Below are positions 1-9,811 of a DNA stretch of 64,000 nt, piece after piece. Where the stretch lies: the NCBI RefSeq assembly GCF_001273755.1, contig NZ_LGYA01000001.1, positions 62,001 to 126,000 on the forward strand, read 5' to 3'. A model generated the notes under the pieces. That model did no database searches. It worked only from the letters and a program-made list of their open reading frames with translations, and was not told the DNA's origin. How positions within the stretch are numbered: the stretch's first letter is position 1; each line of letters starts with the position of its first letter. Both the position numbers and the translations under genes were made by a program. This DNA is from Peribacillus butanolivorans. GTDB taxonomy: Bacteria; Bacillota; Bacilli; Bacillales; DSM-1321.

Positions 1-1
1 T

Positions 2-844
2 ATTCCTGGACATGAGGGTGTAGGCATTATTGAGAAGGTGGCAGAAGGCGTTACTACATTAAAAGTTGGTGACCGCGTTGGGATTCCATGGCTTTATTCG
101 GCATGTGGCGATTGTGAATACTGTCTGACTGGACGGGAAACGCTTTGCCTGGATCAATTGAATGCTGGATATTCTGTGGATGGCGGTTATGCGGAATATT
201 GCAAAGCGCCAGCAAAATATGTGGTCAAGGTTCCTGAAGGGCTTGACTTTGCGGAAGTTTCACCGATTTTCTGTGCTGGTGTAACGACTTATAAAGCGCT
301 TAAAGTGTCAGAAGCTAAACCTGGAGATTGGGTAGCAATCTATGGAATTGGTGGATTGGGTCATGTTGCTCTTCAATACGCGAAAGCTATGGGCTTTAAT
401 GTCATTGCCGTTGATATTCAAGATGATAAGCTTGATCTGGCTACAGAATTAGGAGCAGATTTCACGGTTAATGGTCTTAAGAGCGATCCTGTACAAGCCA
501 TTAAGGAAAAAGTTGGTGGAGTACAAGCAGCCATTTCTGTAGCGGTTACGAAAAAAGCTTTCGAACAGGCTTACAGTTCAGTTAAAAGGGGTGGAACATT
601 GGTCGTTGTCGGATTGCCGAATGACGAACTTCCAATTCCAATTTTTGATACGGTACTAAATGGGGTGACTGTAAAAGGGTCAATCGTTGGTACAAGAAAA
701 GATTTACAAGAAGCTGTTCAATTTGCGGCTGATGGCAAAGTAAGGACGAATATTGAAACGAGAACGCTTGATGAAATCAACGACGTGTTTCAAATGATGG
801 AAAAGGGAGAAATCAACGGACGAATCGTATTAACTTTAGAATAG
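2..844 (+). CDS. adhP: Zinc-dependent alcohol dehydrogenase, 5' end outside the window
   Basis: Medium-chain dehydrogenase that interconverts primary alcohols and aldehydes with NAD. The frame is open from base 2, so the GTG at 38 is an internal valine and the true start lies upstream. Visible are the catalytic-zinc GHEGVG motif, the structural-zinc cysteine set (ACGDCEYC followed by TLC), and the Rossmann motif [14 protein letters not shown]. About 280 residues of a family that is usually 335-345 long are present. It converges on a minus-strand operon encoding an iron alcohol dehydrogenase and a sigma-54 activator, so alcohol metabolism may be the shared theme (inference). The symbol rests on family resemblance. 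Confidence 0.9.
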   Translation: MPGHEGVGIIEKVAEGVTTLKVGDRVGIPWLYSACGDCEYCLTGRETLCLDQLNAGYSVDGGYAEYCKAPAKYVVKVPEGLDFAEVSPIFCAGVTTYKALKVSEAKPGDWVAIYGIGGLGHVALQYAKAMGFNVIAVDIQDDKLDLATELGADFTVNGLKSDPVQAIKEKVGGVQAAISVAVTKKAFEQAYSSVKRGGTLVVVGLPNDELPIPIFDTVLNGVTVKGSIVGTRKDLQEAVQFAADGKVRTNIETRTLDEINDVFQMMEKGEINGRIVLTLE

Positions 845-849
845 AAATA

Positions 850-890
850 AACAAACGAGGGGGTCCTAAAGTCGGACACCCTCGTTTGTT
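850..890. terminator. Bidirectional terminator between convergent genes
   Basis: Twelve-base perfect arms AACAAACGAGGG and CCCTCGTTTGTT are separated by 17 bases. On the minus strand the stem is followed by a T-rich run, so it best serves the minus operon ending at 922. It can also end the alcohol dehydrogenase transcript. Confidence 0.75.
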
Positions 891-921
891 CTAGGTAGCT
901 TATAAGAATTCTATAATTAGA

Positions 922-2352
922 TTATGTCTGATTCTTCTCATTTAATATATATCGCAATTTTCTCATGGAGATCTGCAAACGCTTGGCCGCTTCATTTCGG
1001 TTTCCATAGGTTTTTTGAAGTGCCTGCATGACGAGTTCTTTGCCAATTGTAGATTCGAGTTGTTTGATTTCCTTAAGGATTTCCTCGAGCATTAGTTCAT
1101 CTTTCTCATTAAAGTCGGCAACCAGCTGTTTACGCCATTCTTCGAGATGATTTTCAGTCGACTGATTCGCATTCGGCGGTTCTTTTTTTATTGGAATAAC
1201 CTGGTTGGTAGATAGAAGGATATCTTTTGCCGAGATTTCCTGTTTATGGTCAGCAAGAGTGAGAGTTCGCATGATTATATTAGATAATTCGCGTATATTA
1301 CCGGGCCAGTCGTATTGCTGTAATTTTTCAATAGCTTCATTGGAAAAGGAGATATCTGCCTGGCCAGTTCTTTCAACCAAATGACGGACAAGGAGGGGAA
1401 TATCTTCTTTTCTGTTACGCAAGGCGGGGATATCAAGAGTGACGACGTTCAGTCGATAAAATAGGTCTTCCCGGAATTTGTTTTTTTCAACTGCCTGCTG
1501 CAGATTTTCATTGGAGGCGGCTACTAAGCGGGCATTTGTTCTTAATGTCCCGCTACTTCCGACACGCATAAATTCCCGTGTTTCCAAAACTCGAAGCAAT
1601 TTGACTTGTATGGCCGGACTCGCGTCGGCAATTTCATCGAGGAAAAGGGTGCCATTCCCTGCAATTTCAAAGAAACCTTTTCGTTGTTGGGTTGCTCCGG
1701 TGAAGGCCCCTTTTTCATGCCCAAATAATTCGCTTTCGAGAAGGGATTCCGAGATTGCTCCACAATTAATACCAATAAAGGGCTCGTGGCTTCGCGGGCT
1801 TGCTGAGTGAATGAAACGGGAAAGTACTTCTTTGCCACTCCCTGTTTCTCCCTCGATCAAGACATTGACGGATTTTTGAGCCACTTTGAAAGCCATTTCA
1901 ATCAGTTCCTTCATTAATAAACTTTCTCCTACAATGAGACCCGACTCTTTGGCAAGGTTATGGATAAAGTGTTGATTCAAATCGTCGTTTTCATTCAATA
2001 GGTTGTCAAGTTGCTTTTCCAATACTTCAATATCCACAAAGGGTTTTTCCATATAATCACTCGCTCCAAGTTTCATTGCCTCGACAGCGGTCTTGACTGT
2101 GCTGTATCCGGTCATAATCAGTGCCTTGCAAAGCGGTTGTTTTTGTTTCAGATACTGCAGGAGAGATAGGCCATCACAATCTGGAAGCTTTAGGTCTATC
2201 ATCGCGGCATCAAAGCGCTGCTGATTAAAATCTATTTGGTGAAATTCCTTTCCACTGTTCACGACCTGTACGTGATATCCTTTTATCGAAAAAAGGCGGG
2301 ATAAAAAGGTACCAACTTCTTTTTCATCGTCTACCACAAGTAAATGAATCAT
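922..2352 (-). CDS. Sigma-54-dependent response regulator, NtrC family
   Basis: Two-component activator of sigma-54 RNA polymerase. The order is receiver domain (acidic DDE pocket, phospho-Asp53 in MIDLKLP), AAA+ domain (Walker A GETGSGKE at about 168-175, intact GAFTGA loop at about 215-220), and a Fis-type helix-turn-helix at the C-terminus. The GAFTGA loop indicates it can contact sigma-54. I chose the ATG at 2352 because AAAGGAG lies 8 bases upstream; the in-frame ATG at 2370 overlaps that site. It begins 4 bases after the kinase stop, so the two are co-translated. The target promoter is not visible; it may lie upstream of the window-edge alcohol dehydrogenase (inference). Confidence 0.92.
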   Translation of the reverse strand: MIHLLVVDDEKEVGTFLSRLFSIKGYHVQVVNSGKEFHQIDFNQQRFDAAMIDLKLPDCDGLSLLQYLKQKQPLCKALIMTGYSTVKTAVEAMKLGASDYMEKPFVDIEVLEKQLDNLLNENDDLNQHFIHNLAKESGLIVGESLLMKELIEMAFKVAQKSVNVLIEGETGSGKEVLSRFIHSASPRSHEPFIGINCGAISESLLESELFGHEKGAFTGATQQRKGFFEIAGNGTLFLDEIADASPAIQVKLLRVLETREFMRVGSSGTLRTNARLVAASNENLQQAVEKNKFREDLFYRLNVVTLDIPALRNRKEDIPLLVRHLVERTGQADISFSNEAIEKLQQYDWPGNIRELSNIIMRTLTLADHKQEISAKDILLSTNQVIPIKKEPPNANQSTENHLEEWRKQLVADFNEKDELMLEEILKEIKQLESTIGKELVMQALQKTYGNRNEAAKRLQISMRKLRYILNEKNQT

Positions 2353-2356
2353 CTCA

Positions 2357-3973
2357 TCATCTCCTTTCATCTTCTGGCTGCAAGGGAAGCCTCAGGAAAA
2401 ATACACTTCCTTTTCCAGGTGCGCTTATTACGTCAATTTTGCCTCCATGGTCTTTCGCAATACCAAGGCTCACAGATAATCCTAGGCCTGTACCTTTTTC
2501 ACGGTCCTTAGTCGTATGAAAAGGATGAAAAATGAGCGGCAGCCGCTCTGCTTCAATCCCAGCTCCGTTATCAGCAACCTTCACCACCATGAATTCTTCT
2601 TCAGAATAGGTATGAATCGTAATGAATTTTTCCGATATATCACAATCATCCAATGCATCCTGGGCATTCAATAGCAAGTTGATGATTATTTGTTCTATCT
2701 GAGGTTGGCTTCCCTTTATGAAAGGAAGATCTTCCTGAAGGGAAAGATGAAGGGAAATTTGTTTCTTCCCTAGTTGAAACTTCAGAAGGTTCATTACCTG
2801 ATGGATGGCCTCGTTAATAGAGTAATAGTGGAATCTATATTCATCTTGACGGGAAAAGGTAAGTAAGCTTTTCACGATTTGCCTGCACCGGTCGCCGCAA
2901 TTTTTAATATCGGTTAGAAGCATATAATCTTCGTTTTCTGGTAAAGTGTTCCGTAATAAAAGCTGTGAGTTTCCAAGAATGGCCGTTAATGGGCTATTCA
3001 ATTCATGGGCAACTCCAGCTGCCATTTCGCCGATGGCTCCGAGCTTGCCGGCATGTAACAATTGAGCTTCCATCTGTCTTCTCTCGGTGACGTTTTTATA
3101 ATAAGCAATGACTCCATAGACCTGTTGATCCTTATTTTGAATCGGATAGGCATGCATTTCCAAGATCGCTTCAGGCTGAAGCAAAATTTCTTGAAACCCT
3201 GGCTTATCCTGTACAAATGTCTCTTGAATCAGAGTCTGAGATTTCTCAATTAAAGGACTTAAGTCAAAAAAAGCTCTGGCTGCATCATTAGATTGGTAGA
3301 CTTCTCCTTGGCGATCAAAGACGATGATCATATCTTCGACGGCCTTGAAGGTATCCTCCCATTCTTGTTTGGAATGGAGAACTTCTTTATAGAGCTGGGC
3401 ATTCTCCAAAGTCAGTGCAAGCTGGTTGGAAAGTTGCTCAAGAAAATCCAACTCATCTTTATGCCACGTTTTCTTTTTCTTTCTGCCGAAGGTCCAAACC
3501 CCTATTTTTTTATTTTTCCCATACAGGGGCACCAATAGAAGCGTTTCAATCTCAAGAGATAGCAGTCTTTTTTTTTCCGGGAAGTCTGGTAGCATTTTGA
3601 TTTCCACTTGAATGGATTGTTCGTCTTTCAAGGCAGATGAGAAGTCCTGAAAAGGGTGTAATAGGTTTTTGGATTCAATTTCAAGCTCGCATTGGCCATT
3701 AGGACAAATATGGAGAAGAGTTGGTTCTTCTTCGTATAAAATGACAAAATGACTGTCATCGAATGTAATTAGGTGCTTGAGTTTTGAGATAACAATTCGG
3801 AGAATTTCGTGAATATCCATGTCTATATTCATGTTTTTAGTGATATCGTTCATAATTTCAAGCTGCATATTTTTCTTCTTCAACTGATCCACGGTTTTCT
3901 TAAGTTCCGTGTAATATGTTTTTTTCGAAGACTTAACGCCTGTCATTAAATCGATCAACTCAGATTTGTTCAT
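2357..3973 (-). CDS. Cytoplasmic sensor histidine kinase (GAF-PAS-HisKA-HATPase)
   Basis: Partner kinase of the downstream sigma-54 regulator. It has 538 residues and no obvious transmembrane segment. A short N-terminal coiled coil (about 15-45) is followed by a GAF-like domain (about 50-195), a PAS domain (about 205-298), the H-box with His323 (VAHELNSPLT), an N-box (NLLLNAQDAL) and G-boxes (DNGAGI, GTGLGL). GAF and PAS domains suggest an internal small-molecule or redox cue. It lies 11 bases after the iron alcohol dehydrogenase gene on the same strand. The signal is unknown. Confidence 0.92.
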   Translation of the reverse strand: MNKSELIDLMTGVKSSKKTYYTELKKTVDQLKKKNMQLEIMNDITKNMNIDMDIHEILRIVISKLKHLITFDDSHFVILYEEEPTLLHICPNGQCELEIESKNLLHPFQDFSSALKDEQSIQVEIKMLPDFPEKKRLLSLEIETLLLVPLYGKNKKIGVWTFGRKKKKTWHKDELDFLEQLSNQLALTLENAQLYKEVLHSKQEWEDTFKAVEDMIIVFDRQGEVYQSNDAARAFFDLSPLIEKSQTLIQETFVQDKPGFQEILLQPEAILEMHAYPIQNKDQQVYGVIAYYKNVTERRQMEAQLLHAGKLGAIGEMAAGVAHELNSPLTAILGNSQLLLRNTLPENEDYMLLTDIKNCGDRCRQIVKSLLTFSRQDEYRFHYYSINEAIHQVMNLLKFQLGKKQISLHLSLQEDLPFIKGSQPQIEQIIINLLLNAQDALDDCDISEKFITIHTYSEEEFMVVKVADNGAGIEAERLPLIFHPFHTTKDREKGTGLGLSVSLGIAKDHGGKIDVISAPGKGSVFFLRLPLQPEDERR

Positions 3974-3984
3974 GTTTTCACCTC

Positions 3985-5133
3985 TTATAGGGCTGTAAGG
4001 AGCAACTGCCTAATCTGTTCTAATGACATATCCCGAGGGTTTGTAATCATGCAGGCATCCTCGAGGGCGGTCATTCCTATTGTATCAATCATGTCTTTGG
4101 TAATGCCCACGTCACCTAGGCTCCTGGGTGTCCCGATATCCTGGGACAAGTCCCTTACAAAGTGTACGGCAGCGGTGCCGGCTTGCTGCTCAGTTAAAGC
4201 TCTCGTATCAATCCCCATGATCTCTGCTATTTGGCTGAATCGCTTCGGGGCCGCAATTCGGTTGAAGTCCATGACATGGGGGAGAAGGATAGCATTGATT
4301 TCACCATGCGGAAGCAGGTACTTTCCGCCAATGGCATGTGAAATTGCATGGGCTGCTCCCAATATGGCATTGGAAAAGGCAAGACCGGCTTGCAGGCTGG
4401 CCATCGCCATCGCTTCTTTTGCTTCCTCATTATGTTTAGACGCAACGGAAGGGCGTAGGTAACGGGAAACAATGGACAAGGCGTTTGTGGCTTGTACATC
4501 GGTCAAAGGAGTTGCAGCGATAGATACATAGGATTCAATGGCGTGTGTCAAAACATCCATTCCAGTAGCGGCGGTCAAATCTGCTTCTAAGGTCGTTAAG
4601 GTAGCCGGGTCAACAATCGCAATATCAGGAACGAGGGATTTTGAAATGATCGTCATTTTTTTCTCCCGGAACGAATCGACAATCACAGAAAACTGTGAGA
4701 CTTCCGAACCCGATCCGGCAGTGGTCATGATCATCACCATAGGGGGTAGAGGAGAATGGACTTTATCAACTCCTTCATAGTCACTGATGGTTCCACCATT
4801 CGTTGCCAAAAGGGCGATCCCTTTTGCGACATCCAAGGCACTTCCTCCCCCCACACCTATGATGGCGTCACATTCATGATTATTAAAAAATAAACAACCG
4901 GCTTCGATCTCCCTGTCTTTCGGATTGGTCGTCGTTTCAATGAAGGTGGCAAAAGCAAGCCCCGCATTTTGGCAGGCTTCCATGACAATATCAAGCCAAC
5001 CAGCATTGGCTACACCGGAATCACTAACTATCAGTGTCTTTTTGGCACCCAACCGCAAGCAAGCCTCGCCAGCTTGTTCAATAGAACCTTTTCCAAAAAT
5101 AACTTCCGGCATCACAAATTTAGTTATCGACAT
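3985..5133 (-). CDS. Iron-containing alcohol dehydrogenase
   Basis: Group III alcohol dehydrogenase, NAD(P)-dependent. It shows the GGGSALDVAKGIA nucleotide-binding motif and family metal-binding features such as GTISDYEG, TTAGSGSEVS and HAISHAIGG around the conserved histidines. Length from the chosen start is 382 residues, normal for the family. The ATG at 5133 is preferred over 5163 because a GGAAGAAGG stretch precedes it. It is first in an apparent operon with a sensor kinase and sigma-54 activator, suggesting the pair responds to an alcohol, aldehyde or fermentation signal (inference). Confidence 0.93.
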   Translation of the reverse strand: MSITKFVMPEVIFGKGSIEQAGEACLRLGAKKTLIVSDSGVANAGWLDIVMEACQNAGLAFATFIETTTNPKDREIEAGCLFFNNHECDAIIGVGGGSALDVAKGIALLATNGGTISDYEGVDKVHSPLPPMVMIMTTAGSGSEVSQFSVIVDSFREKKMTIISKSLVPDIAIVDPATLTTLEADLTAATGMDVLTHAIESYVSIAATPLTDVQATNALSIVSRYLRPSVASKHNEEAKEAMAMASLQAGLAFSNAILGAAHAISHAIGGKYLLPHGEINAILLPHVMDFNRIAAPKRFSQIAEIMGIDTRALTEQQAGTAAVHFVRDLSQDIGTPRSLGDVGITKDMIDTIGMTALEDACMITNPRDMSLEQIRQLLLTAL

Positions 5134-5407
5134 CTTCGCGCCTTCTTCCCTGATTAAAGTCATTTTCTCTTTGTACTATTTTCCCGAAGAAAGGCGAAAA
5201 TCCTGTTTGAATCGCAGGAATTTTTATATAATGTGACAAATTATTTAATTAAACACAACTTCTGGCACAGGTCAAATTTCCTTCTAGTTTCTTGAATTTG
5301 TAAATTCGTTACTTTAGGCACAGATTAATAGGGATAAACCTACCTAGTTAGAAATTTCTATATATTGTAAAATGATAGAGGGAATCTATTAAACTGGGAG
5401 GCAATCT

Positions 5408-6814
5408 ATGAAAAAACAATTTCTATCCTTATCATTAGTCGCAGCATTATCATTAGGGGCAGCCGGGACCACTACTACTGCTTTAGCAACACCAAATACT
5501 TCTCCAGTACATCATGCGCCGTCCACAGACAAGCAAATCGTTAAAAGGATCGATGTCGACAAAATCTACAAGAATATTGAATACCTCTCACAAACACCTC
5601 GAGTAGCCGGTACGGAATCTGAGTATAAGGCCGTCCAGTTCATCAAAAAGCAATTTAAATCTTATGGCTATAAGGCCGATATCGAAGAGTTTAGTTTTAT
5701 ATCCTATACAGATCCAAATCTGGTCGAGCTGTCCGTTGACGGATTTGATGGGGAAATCCAATCGAACCATTTAACCTATTCAGTAAATGGTAATCTATCC
5801 GGTGAAATGGTATACGCCGGTTTAGGAACGAAGGAAGAGCTTGAAAAAGCGGGTGTTACAGGGAAGATCGCCCTTATTCAAAGAGGCAGCTTCACTTTTG
5901 CAGAGAAAGTATTGAATGCAGCAGAAAAAGGGGCAGCAGGTGTCATCCTATTCAATAATGCAGATGGGGAATTAAATGGGACCCTTGGAGGGGCTAATGA
6001 TCAGTATATTCCATCAGTCACGATAACGAAAAAGGATGGAGAAGCCCTGCTTGAAAAATTGAATGCTGGAGTTAAACTGACCGCATCATTAAAAATTGAA
6101 GGGGCTTATACCGGAGAAAAAACCTCTTATAACGTGGTGGCAACAAAAAAAGCAACCAAGACCATTAAAGCTAAGCAGAGCGATATCATTTATATCACAG
6201 GCCATCATGATTCCGTCGCCGGAGCACCTGGAGCAAATGACGATGCATCAGGCACTTCCGTTACACTTGAACTTGCACGTGTTTTAAAGAATCTTCCTAC
6301 AGATACGGAAATTCGCTTCGTTACCTTTGGGGCCGAGGAAAATGGATTGCTAGGTTCGCAGCATTATGTGGACAACCTCTCTGATGATGATATCAAGCGG
6401 ACGATTGCCAACTTCAACCTAGATATGGTAGGAAGCAGGGACGCTGGAGATTTGGTTATTTTGACTAATGATGGAGAAATGAACCTTGTAACCGAGCTGG
6501 CTCAGGAATCAAGTACAAGACTGAATGGTGAGCCGACTCCATATGGACAAGGCGGGCGAAGTGACCATGTATCTTTCGCTGAGGCTGGAATTCCCGCTGC
6601 TTTATTCATCCACAGTCCATCAGAACCTTGGTATCATACTCCTGATGATACCATTGATAAAATCTCAAAGGAAAAGCTTCAAGATGTTGCTGAAATTGTC
6701 AGCACTGCTGTCTATGACCAAGCTAAAATCGAAGCTAAAAAACCTAATCTAAATCATAAAAAAGGGAAAAAGGTGAAGGTTCCGCATTTATTTGACGAAA
6801 AGGAATTGAGATAA
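5408..6814 (+). CDS. ywaD: Secreted M28 aminopeptidase with PA domain
   Basis: Extracellular double-zinc aminopeptidase resembling B. subtilis YwaD. The 468-residue protein has a Sec signal peptide (about 1-27, ending ALA), a protease-associated domain (about 110-230) and an M28 catalytic domain. Metal and catalytic residues visible are His267/Asp268 in GHHDSV, Asp278 in NDDASG, Glu310-Glu311 in GAEENG, Asp339 in NLDMVG and His410 in WYHTPDD. The start has a strong GGGAGG site. The C-terminus is lysine-rich, which could help it stay at the cell wall (inference). It is monocistronic and followed by a terminator. Confidence 0.92.
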   Translation: MKKQFLSLSLVAALSLGAAGTTTTALATPNTSPVHHAPSTDKQIVKRIDVDKIYKNIEYLSQTPRVAGTESEYKAVQFIKKQFKSYGYKADIEEFSFISYTDPNLVELSVDGFDGEIQSNHLTYSVNGNLSGEMVYAGLGTKEELEKAGVTGKIALIQRGSFTFAEKVLNAAEKGAAGVILFNNADGELNGTLGGANDQYIPSVTITKKDGEALLEKLNAGVKLTASLKIEGAYTGEKTSYNVVATKKATKTIKAKQSDIIYITGHHDSVAGAPGANDDASGTSVTLELARVLKNLPTDTEIRFVTFGAEENGLLGSQHYVDNLSDDDIKRTIANFNLDMVGSRDAGDLVILTNDGEMNLVTELAQESSTRLNGEPTPYGQGGRSDHVSFAEAGIPAALFIHSPSEPWYHTPDDTIDKISKEKLQDVAEIVSTAVYDQAKIEAKKPNLNHKKGKKVKVPHLFDEKELR

Positions 6815-6838
6815 TGCATTAAAATGAGTATGAATTTT

Positions 6839-6867
6839 AGAGGGTGCAGCCTGCACTCTCTTTTTAT
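6839..6867 (+). terminator. Rho-independent terminator after the M28 aminopeptidase
   Basis: Arms AGAGGGTGCAG and TGCACTCTCT form a tight hairpin followed by TTTTT. Confidence 0.85.
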
Positions 6868-7059
6868 GTTTGAAAATGGAAAAAACAGGGGTGGAAAGTC
6901 TAAGCTGGAATCTTTCTGTATGGGATGAATTCCCTAAAGACCTATCATAAATAGCTTATTTATCCCTATTTAACTCTAAGACTATAATCCTTATAATGAA
7001 AAATATGAAAAATATGACAGTATACCCAATGATAATAGTATGTTTGAGGTGATTTTTAA

Positions 7060-7599
7060 GTGTATGCAAATTCATTGAGTGAAATTCACTCTGCCCTCTC
7101 CAGTAAAATGTCCAATGTGAATGAAAAAATTAATCGTTTGGAGCAAGCAAAAAGACAAATCAAAGAAGAACAGAATACATGTCTGGGGGAAATCCGTAAA
7201 ATTAAAAATCCAGACTTAGCAAAAAGCTGGACAGGAAATCGTGCAGAAGACTTCCAGGATGCCCGTAGTGATGCATACCAGGCTATGTCTACGATCATTT
7301 ATGATGATTATGACGACTACCAAGAAAAAATCGAGGGAAAAATCACGATGCTGAATATAGAGAATAAAGCTCTGAGTGCAGCAAGCACCATAGCCCATGA
7401 AGCGGATGTTCTTTTAGGTAAAGGAGAAGCCGTCATTGATCAATTAGAAAGTAAAATATCATATTTAAAAGGGTGTTGTTTTAATGACGACAATCAAACT
7501 GAATCATCCTGCCGTAACAAAGCAAGTCGATCAGGTGAAGACGGCGCTTGGTACAGTCACGCTTGGAAATCTGCCGGCAGGCGAGCTAGGCAACAATAA
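7060..7599 (+). CDS. ywqH: YwqH-like protein of the LXG toxin locus (C-terminus probably out of frame)
   Basis: DUF5082/YwqH-type coiled-coil protein, known as the first gene of ywqHIJK-like LXG toxin operons and thought to act with the toxin's helical LXG domain. GTG start with GAGGTG 9 bases upstream. It contains a helical hairpin with SWTGNRAEDF in the turn, resembling the WXG motif. The last roughly 35 residues are simply another reading frame of the next gene. One extra A in the TTAAAAGGG run near 7468 would give a natural stop overlapping the next ATG. So the real product is probably about 143 residues, and either a deletion or a base-call error has extended it. Confidence 0.75.
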   Translation: MYANSLSEIHSALSSKMSNVNEKINRLEQAKRQIKEEQNTCLGEIRKIKNPDLAKSWTGNRAEDFQDARSDAYQAMSTIIYDDYDDYQEKIEGKITMLNIENKALSAASTIAHEADVLLGKGEAVIDQLESKISYLKGCCFNDDNQTESSCRNKASRSGEDGAWYSHAWKSAGRRARQQ

Positions 7600-7774
7600 A
7601 TTGGAGTTCACCTCGAAGTGGATTGACCGGGAAACGAACCTCGAGAAGGTCTTCGAGCAATATATCAAAATCGTCCAGAAAAATGTGGAAGATACCCGTG
7701 CTAACATTGACTTATTAAAAGAACAGGATGAAGCCATTGCCCATACGTCTTCACATGGGTATCAGCCGCGATGA
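7484..7774 (+). CDS. ywqI: YwqI-like small helical protein of the LXG toxin locus
   Basis: DUF5344/YwqI-type protein, 96 residues, alpha-helical, ending with the conserved stretch NIDLLKEQDEAIA. This family sits immediately upstream of LXG toxins and is thought to be a secretion partner for type VII export. An AGGGTG site precedes the ATG. Its end overlaps the toxin start by 4 bases (ATGA), implying coupled translation. Confidence 0.82.
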   Translation: MTTIKLNHPAVTKQVDQVKTALGTVTLGNLPAGELGNNKLEFTSKWIDRETNLEKVFEQYIKIVQKNVEDTRANIDLLKEQDEAIAHTSSHGYQPR

Positions 7775-9790
7775 AAATATACGAAGCGAATACATTGAAG
7801 GCTGCGACCAAGTCGCGTGCCGAACAATATGAAAAGCTAAAGGAGCAAGTCGTCGCGCTGAAAAAGGAATTTCAGGGTATCGTCGGCCTGGATCACGAGT
7901 TTCAAGGGGCCGGTGCCGCTGCCATCAAAGGCTTCTATGAAGCGCAAATCGAGGTGGCCGACGCCTGGATGGAACTATTCACTACCCAGATCAGTTTTTT
8001 GGAAGGCGTTCCAGCCAGTCTGGAAGAGGCAGACCTCTCCGGAAATACGGTGGTCGAGGTTCCCTTTTTAGACGGCGAAGTCTCGAATGGCGTTAACCAA
8101 GCGAAGTCGCTTGTCGATGAACAAGCGAGCGATCTCCAAAGAATCCTGAACAGTATTGATGATATCCTTCCTCTCAATATGTTCGACCAAAAAGACTTTA
8201 ATGAAAAAATCACGTTGGCCGGACAGAGACTGGATGACACCATGACAAAGGTAGAGAACGTCGACCGGCAATTGGTCGAGGAATATGATGTGTCCGTCGG
8301 GCAGGAAAACGTGGCCGTTGGCCTCTTCCGTGCATTGCTTGATGCCACCAAACAGGACGGCAACGTTTCGCCGATGACTTTCAATCAATCGGCATTTAGG
8401 AATAGTGACGTCTATCAAGTGAAGGATGAAGTCGCCGGTCAGATGAAAGACTATCAGACCTTCAAAAAGCAACAAGCCGAAGCCAAGGAAATCGAACGTG
8501 AAATGGAAGAACTCGAAAACCGTCCGTGGTATGAAAAAGCTTGGGATACGACAAAAACCTTTACAGGGGAATTCACGGGATATTATGATTCAATCAGGAA
8601 CCGGAGTCGATCCATTATCGGGCCGCAAGCTGTCCGAAGCCGAACGAATCGCCGCCGGCGCCATGGCCGCCGCTGGATTCATCCCAGTCGTCGGCTGGGC
8701 CGGCCGGGCCATCAAAGGCGGCAGCGCTATATACAAAACGGCCAAAGGACTCAACGCAGCAAACCACGCGCTCGATGCCTATAAAACAACAAAAGGCTTT
8801 AGCCTCCTCCAGAAAACCGAATACGGGATATACGGACTCCTCGCTGCCAACGGCCTCGGCGAAGCGGTCACCGGCAAAGACATGTTCGGAAACCAATTGA
8901 CTGAGGAACAGCGCCAGAACGGGCTGATGATGGCACTTGGAATTGGTGGGGTTGCAGGTGCGGCTAAGGTCGCTGATAAAATAGCGAGTGGTACAAAATT
9001 CATCCCTTACAGCATGGAATTTGCGCAAAAGCAGGTTCAGAAAGTTCAAGCTACAATAACAGACATAGCGAGATCAGGAAAAACCACGTTAAAAAATATA
9101 GGTAATGAAATAGGTAAAAAAGAAATCCCTAAACGGATAAGCATGGAACAAGTTTCCCTCGTAGGAGGACCAACTCTTCGCCAAGTTGTGATGGAAAAGC
9201 AGACAATTAAGGAAGCCTATCAGAAATTTACGGTGAAGGATAGCAAAGTAGTGGGTGTTTCAGGGAAGAATCTTCCTAAGGGTACGGGTAAAGGTAGTTC
9301 TGGAGTAAGTGAAGTCAAAACATTTATCGACAAAGGGCAACAGTTTACAAATGGTAGAAAAAATAGGTTAAAGCCTGATATTAGGTATAAAGCTGGAGAG
9401 TATGATTATTTATATGAAACAGATAATTTAGGTAGGATTTCAAAATTTGAAACAGAAAATTTACAATTAACAGAGAGAAAAGACAGATTGTCACACAGCA
9501 AAAATACACCAGGTAAAGTAAAAGGTAAAGACCATGCAGGGCATTTGGCAGCTGATAGGTTTGGAGGCTCACCTAAGATTGACAATTTGGTTTCGCAATT
9601 ATCTGATGTTAATTTGAAGCAATATAAGAAAATTGAAGGAATATGGGCTGCAGCTTTAAAAGAAACACCTCCCAAAAAAGTAACAGTTGATGTTGATATA
9701 ATTTACTCTGGGAACGATATGCGTCCAGAGAAATTTAAAGTCAGATATACTATTGATGGTGAGTTTGGTTCTGCAAATCTTAAAAATTAA
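7771..9790 (+). pseudogene. LXG polymorphic toxin with DNA/RNA non-specific endonuclease tip, split by a frameshift
   Basis: Two overlapping frames together encode one LXG toxin of about 670 residues. Frame 1 (7771 to about 8600) carries the LXG export domain and a PWYEKAWD linker. Frame 2 (about 8600-9790) carries the pre-toxin region with AAGAMAAAGFIPVVGWAGRA and then an Endonuclease_NS_2-type tip with GHLAADRFGG and NLVSQ. Continuity breaks between GYYDSIR in frame 1 and TGVDPLSGRKLSEAERI in frame 2, requiring one extra base around 8598-8612. Frame 1 then runs into basic nonsense to 8784. It could be a true loss-of-function mutation or an uncorrected indel. The tip is predicted to degrade nucleic acid in rival cells; the gene just downstream looks like its immunity gene. 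Confidence 0.85.
8791..9122 (+). repeat. Pre-toxin homology segment, copy 1
   Basis: About 330 bases coding the hydrophobic pre-toxin linker are repeated, by eye at roughly 90% identity, at 12722-13054. The part at about 8981-9041 recurs again at 10927-10988. Such shared blocks in front of different toxin tips allow tip exchange by homologous recombination (known logic for polymorphic toxins; inferred here). Confidence 0.85.
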
Positions 9791-9811
9791 TCAAAGGAGT
9801 GAAAAAGTAGT

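Noticed and set aside
4049-4462. Plus-strand frame opposite the iron alcohol dehydrogenase
   Set aside because: Antisense shadow of a well-conserved gene.
5264-5285. TGGCAC motif as a sigma-54 promoter between the iron dehydrogenase and aminopeptidase genes
   Set aside because: The -12 half (TTGCA-like) is absent, and it points at the aminopeptidase, not at the dehydrogenase operon.
8068-9049. Long minus-strand frames inside the toxin gene
   Set aside because: They are shadows caused by locally higher GC in the coding strand; no ribosome sites or family resemblance.
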